Source: Kiritimatiellia bacterium
GTDB lineage: Bacteria > Verrucomicrobiota > Kiritimatiellia > RFP12 > UBA1067
Reading direction: 5' to 3'
DNA: 13,481 bases
Assembly: GCA_017459225.1 (NCBI GenBank)
Contig: JAFUDL010000037.1
Span: forward strand, 1 to 13,481
Part shown: in pieces, positions 7,701 through 13,481 of the stretch
Position numbering within the stretch: position 1 is the stretch's first letter
How the letters are laid out: every line of letters starts with the position of its first letter
The notes under the pieces: generated by a model
The model's database searches: none
Told to the model about the DNA's origin: nothing
What the model saw: only the letters and a program-made list of their open reading frames with translations
Position numbers and translations under genes: made by a program

Positions 7701-9212
7701 CGTCATGACGGACTTGCCGGAGGCAGGCGAGAAGATGGAGGTTGCCGCGAGCATCATCAGGCGGCTTTCCATCTGGGCCTCGACCGAGAGCGGCACGTGC
7801 ACGGCCATCTGGTCGCCGTCGAAGTCCGCGTTGAAGGGAGTGCACACCATCGGGTGCAGGCGGATGGCCTTGCCTTCCACGAGCACCGGCTCGAACGCCT
7901 GGATCGAAAGGCGGTGGAGCGTGGGGGCGCGGTTGAGGAACACGGTCTTGTCCTTCGTGACCTCCTCGAGAATATCCCACACCTGGTCGTCATGCTGCTC
8001 GATCTTCTTGCGGGCGGTCCGCACGGTGTGGCACAGGCCCCTTTCCCTGAGGGCGCGGATGATGAAGGGCTCGAAGAGCCTGAGGGCCATCTCCTTGGGA
8101 AGGCCGCACTGCGGCAGCTTCAGCTCCGGACCCACGACGATCACGGAACGGCCGGAGTAGTCGACGCGCTTGCCGAGGAGGTTCTGGCGGAAGCGGCCGG
8201 TCTTGCCCTTGAGGACCTCGGAGAGGGACTTGAGGGTGCGGTTTCCGGGACCTGTCACGGCGCGGCCGTGGCGGCCGTTGTCGAACACCGCGTCAACGGC
8301 CTCCTGGAGCATGCGCATCTCGTTGCGGATGATCACGTCCGGCGTCTTGAGGGCGAGAAGGTTCTTGAGGCGGTTGTTGCGGTTGATCACACGACGGTAG
8401 AGATCGTTGAGGTCGCTCGTCGCGAAGCGGCCGCCGTCGAGCGGCACGAGAGGACGCAGCTCCGGCGGGATAACGGGCAGCACGTCGAGCACCATCCACT
8501 CGGGCTTCCCGCCGGAGGTTATGAAGCCGTCCACCACCTTCATGCGCTTTGCGATCTTCTTGCGCGTCTGCTTTGAGCGGGTGTTGAGCATCTGCTCCTC
8601 AAGCTGGACCATCATCTTCGCGAGGTCCACTTTCTTCAGCAGCTCGCGCACGGCCTTCGCGCCCATTTCAGCGGTGAAGCTGTTGGGGTACTTCTCAAGG
8701 CAGTCCTGATACTCTGCCTCTGAAAGCACCTGACCCTCCTTGAGGGGCGTGTCGCCGGGAGAGGTAACGATCCAATCCTGATAGTAGAGCACCCTTTCAA
8801 GCTCGGCGGCGGTCTTGTCGAGGATGAGGCCGATGCGGCTGGGGTTGCACTTGAAGAACCAGATGTGGCTCACCGGCACGGCAAGCTCGATGTGGCCCAT
8901 GCGCTGGCGGCGAACGGCGGCGAGGGTCACCTCCACGCCGCAGCGATCGCACACCATGCCCTTGTTCTTGATGCGCTTGTACTTTCCGCAGGCGCACTCC
9001 CAGTCATGGGTGGGGCCGAAAATCTTCTCGCAGAAAAGACCGTCCTTCTCGGGGCGGTACGTGCGGTAGTTGATGGTCTCGGGGTTCTTCACCTCGCCGT
9101 GTGACCAGCTGCGAATCGTCTCGGACGACGCCAGCTGCACCTTCACGGCGTCATAGTGTACGGAGGCGTTGTACTGTCCCCCGAAGATATCGCTCGTGTT
9201 GTAGGGATTCAT
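4791..9212 (-). CDS. rpoC: DNA-directed RNA polymerase subunit beta'
   Basis: Beta' is the catalytic clamp subunit of RNA polymerase. All hallmarks are in order over 1473 residues: the first zinc site C73, C75, C88, C91; the active-site loop NADFDGDQM at 461-469 with Mg-binding D463, D465 and D467; the second zinc site C835, C909, C916, C919; and the trigger loop at TMRTFHIGG (952-960, H957). The trigger loop is interrupted by an insertion of about 180 residues (roughly 964-1145) before KTRDITGGLPRVAELFEAR, corresponding to SI3 of Gram-negative-type beta'. The final 80 or so residues are acidic low-complexity sequence (EENEEGEEGE type, then Gln/Ala/Pro), partly encoded by small direct repeats (TTCGCCCTC units near 4923-4941; CGGGAGCCTGG at 4865-4875 and 4880-4890). 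The ATG at 9212 has GGAGA (9221-9225) eight bases upstream and lies 33 bp after rpoB, the conserved order. Confidence 0.99.
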   Translation of the reverse strand: MNPYNTSDIFGGQYNASVHYDAVKVQLASSETIRSWSHGEVKNPETINYRTYRPEKDGLFCEKIFGPTHDWECACGKYKRIKNKGMVCDRCGVEVTLAAVRRQRMGHIELAVPVSHIWFFKCNPSRIGLILDKTAAELERVLYYQDWIVTSPGDTPLKEGQVLSEAEYQDCLEKYPNSFTAEMGAKAVRELLKKVDLAKMMVQLEEQMLNTRSKQTRKKIAKRMKVVDGFITSGGKPEWMVLDVLPVIPPELRPLVPLDGGRFATSDLNDLYRRVINRNNRLKNLLALKTPDVIIRNEMRMLQEAVDAVFDNGRHGRAVTGPGNRTLKSLSEVLKGKTGRFRQNLLGKRVDYSGRSVIVVGPELKLPQCGLPKEMALRLFEPFIIRALRERGLCHTVRTARKKIEQHDDQVWDILEEVTKDKTVFLNRAPTLHRLSIQAFEPVLVEGKAIRLHPMVCTPFNADFDGDQMAVHVPLSVEAQMESRLMMLAATSIFSPASGKSVMTPTQDVCLGLYFLTTPGQQDKLAGKVAGKASFANEHLPLFNDIGEVEFGIAEKAIGYQSRIRFRNPDYGSDKLTDAEGRPLPRRPHGDPSKRTIETTAGRVIFNAVFPKEMGFWNDKVTKSTIGDLILDCHRVAGHDVAVKLIDDLKNLGYNYVTVSGASMGLKDMIRPAVKDEVIAKSRAEVRKIEDQFQQGIITAGERHNKIVDVWTAATEKVGDELYKTIDRNVSPEAPNPTELNPIFMMVDSKARGSKLQIRQLAGMRGLMADPSGNIIERPITASFREGLSVLEYFISSHGARKGLADTALKTADAGYLTRKLVDVSQDVIISQEDCNTVNGIEVGAIIEGDEVKASLASRVLGRTALYAIENPTTHETLVEANAEIDEAACERITKAGVKTVWIRSGLTCDAEHGMCAKCYGRDLSTGKQVEIGTAVGIIAAQSIGEPGTQLTMRTFHIGGTASMTAKVPEIILKNDGVAKFVDVRKVRNDEGREVVLNKNGTLEIWSKPESKGGTCLDVYPLQMGSVLLIEDGAAVKKGQKVASWDPHSVPVLSEVHGTVNFVDFEEDVSVKSETDRATGAKTLVVLPTSESNLHPRIEIRGKGNDGQANALLDSHDIPTGAIVMVRDGQKASPGMLLAKTPREEAKTRDITGGLPRVAELFEARQPKDPAEISKIEGVVDFGENTRGKRTLLVKDDVTGEVESHLIPMGKQIVVFRGDRVKKGQPLTEGPIVPQQILDVSGPQELEKYLVDEVQQVYRLQGVEINDKHIEIIVRQMLRKVRITNPGDTDFLWGEQVTRQTFLRMNEQMMSEGRRPAEAQPALLGITKAALETDSFISGASFQDTTRVLTEAATMGRVDELRGFKENVILGHLIPGGTGFPLHRYLKLVPLCEPISDEEMEELRREAKAKQDAADGAPPIPENEEGEEGEPFDTSGELSYAQAPANQAPDQTSDDNDVAFGDADGLAGDGYGE

Positions 9213-9245
9213 CTCAGATTTCTCCAGTTCGAGGAAGTCGCGTTG

Positions 9246-13208
<3,963 letters not shown>

Positions 13209-13260
13209 TGGCTTACCTTTCAGTTTCTCACTGATTACTCTTTGAAATTGACTAAATTGC

Positions 13261-13320
13261 TTTTCACCGCGAATGAAGTGTGGTAAGCGACCACTTTGTT
13301 AACTGTTTCAGCGGTGAAAA
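13261..13320 (-). promoter_or_regulatory. Structured 5' leader of the rpoB mRNA (long imperfect hairpin)
   Basis: A 10-bp perfect inverted repeat, TTTTCACCGC (13261-13270) and GCGGTGAAAA (13311-13320), encloses a second pairing TGAA/TTCA (13274-13277 with 13307-13310) after a 3-nt bulge, and an inner 5-bp hairpin GUGGU/ACCAC with a CGCUU loop (13280-13294). Together they make one 60-nt folded element about 50 nt before the rpoB start. The outer 5' arm begins only three bases past the -10 box, so the first transcribed bases should fall in it and part of the outer stem may lie upstream of the true RNA start. It could stabilise the mRNA, bind a protein or act as an operator on DNA. No known leader family was recognised. 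Confidence 0.62.
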
Positions 13321-13323
13321 ATA

Positions 13324-13352
13324 ATTATAGCATTTCCCTTGGCCGCTGACAA
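13324..13352 (-). promoter_or_regulatory. Predicted strong sigma70 promoter of rpoBC
   Basis: On the minus strand TTGTCA (13347-13352; five of six matches to TTGACA) is followed by exactly 17 bp and a perfect TATAAT (13324-13329), with TGC just before it as an extended -10. Expected transcription start is near 13317, giving a leader of roughly 110 nt before the rpoB ATG. The 10-mer ATGCTATAAT is identical in the coaD promoter. The quality of the match suggests a strong constitutive promoter, as suits rpoBC. Confidence 0.85.
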
Positions 13353-13462
13353 GGGGGTAAAATGGAAAATTTGGGATGTCGTTTGCAAGAGTGAACGCAA
13401 GGATCCAAAGCGTTTACCTTTGCAGACAGAGGGAATGCCGGGGAGAATGTGCGATTAGGCAT
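13325..13462 (-). CDS. Doubtful 45-residue ORF upstream of rpoB
   Basis: The ATG at 13462 is preceded by GGAGG seven bases upstream, an excellent ribosome binding site. The frame encodes 45 residues beginning MPNRTFSPAFPLSAKVNALD, with three cysteines (C22, C26, C38), and its TAA stop falls inside the rpoB -10 box. No family is recognised. Against it: the composition has no clear coding signature, the frame runs across a promoter and an imperfect dyad, and such ORFs arise often by chance. It could be a leader peptide or simply noncoding sequence. Confidence 0.2.
   Translation of the reverse strand: MPNRTFSPAFPLSAKVNALDPCVHSCKRHPKFSILPPCQRPREML
13385..13423. repeat. Imperfect 14-bp dyad centred on GGATCC
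   Basis: The left arm GCAAGAGTGAACGC (13385-13398) matches the reverse complement of the right arm GCGTTTACCTTTGC (13410-13423) at 11 of 14 positions, with an 11-bp centre containing GGATCC. It lies about 33 bp upstream of the rpoB -35, a position open to an activator, repressor or UP-type role. As minus-strand RNA it could pair at 12 of 14 positions counting one G-U, but no U-run follows directly, so it is a poor terminator candidate. Confidence 0.4.
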
Positions 13463-13481
13463 TGTAGTTCCTCCCACTCCC

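Noticed and set aside
13297..13327. Divergent plus-strand promoter (TTAACT or TTGTTA with TAATTA)
   Set aside because: Matches to consensus are poor and are explained by the AT-rich rpoB promoter and leader hairpin on the other strand.
13362..13394. Ten-codon plus-strand ORF (MENLGCRLQE) preceded by AAGGGGG
   Set aside because: It is too short to support, lies across the spacer upstream of the rpoB promoter, and no convincing plus-strand promoter was found.
13433..13466. AATGCC/GGCATT hairpin as terminator of an upstream minus-strand gene
   Set aside because: The stem is only six bases with an 18-base loop and no following U-run.

Overview
This is a GC-rich housekeeping block. Every recognisable gene lies on the minus strand, so transcription runs from the right end of the window to the left. 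In transcription order the genes are rpoB, rpoC, a class I/II aminotransferase, a short-form alaS, an HD-domain phosphohydrolase, coaD (phosphopantetheine adenylyltransferase) and the start of a DUF177/YceD-type protein that runs off the left edge. Gaps between genes are mostly 4 to 55 bp and no convincing intrinsic terminator was seen between them, so the block could be one long operon with an internal promoter in front of coaD.

Organism: the beta' subunit carries a long insertion in its trigger loop, as in Gram-negative-type RNA polymerases. AlaRS is a reduced form of about 600 residues, and degenerate 7-bp tandem repeats occupy gene junctions. Together these suggest a Gram-negative-type bacterium, possibly of the PVC group (Verrucomicrobiota, Kiritimatiellota or Lentisphaerota). 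This is an inference from gene style; no rRNA or other taxonomic marker is present.

Right end (13209-13481): a 273-bp AT-richer region upstream of rpoB. It holds a strong sigma70-type promoter (TTGTCA, 17-bp spacer, extended -10 TGCTATAAT), a 60-nt imperfect hairpin at the predicted 5' end of the rpoB mRNA, a further imperfect dyad centred on GGATCC, and a doubtful 45-codon ORF with a good ribosome binding site. No rplL, the usual upstream neighbour of rpoB, is visible before the window ends.

Centre (3481-13208): rpoB and rpoC are complete and have all the expected catalytic and zinc motifs. They are followed closely by an aminotransferase with no clear Shine-Dalgarno sequence.

Left (1-3465): alaS ends without the C-Ala domain and also lacks the beta-barrel segment in front of the editing domain, but its aminoacylation and editing motifs are intact. 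Between alaS and the HD-domain gene are seven tandem 7-bp units (TCGTGRT-like). The HD gene is bounded by an exact 11-bp inverted pair (CACTAGGCACT). The copy at the 3' end of the HD gene supplies the -35 element of the coaD promoter, whose -10 box is so close to the coaD ATG that the coaD message should be leaderless. The window contains no clear new defence, mobile or biosynthetic system. The points of interest are the regulatory architecture and the repeats.
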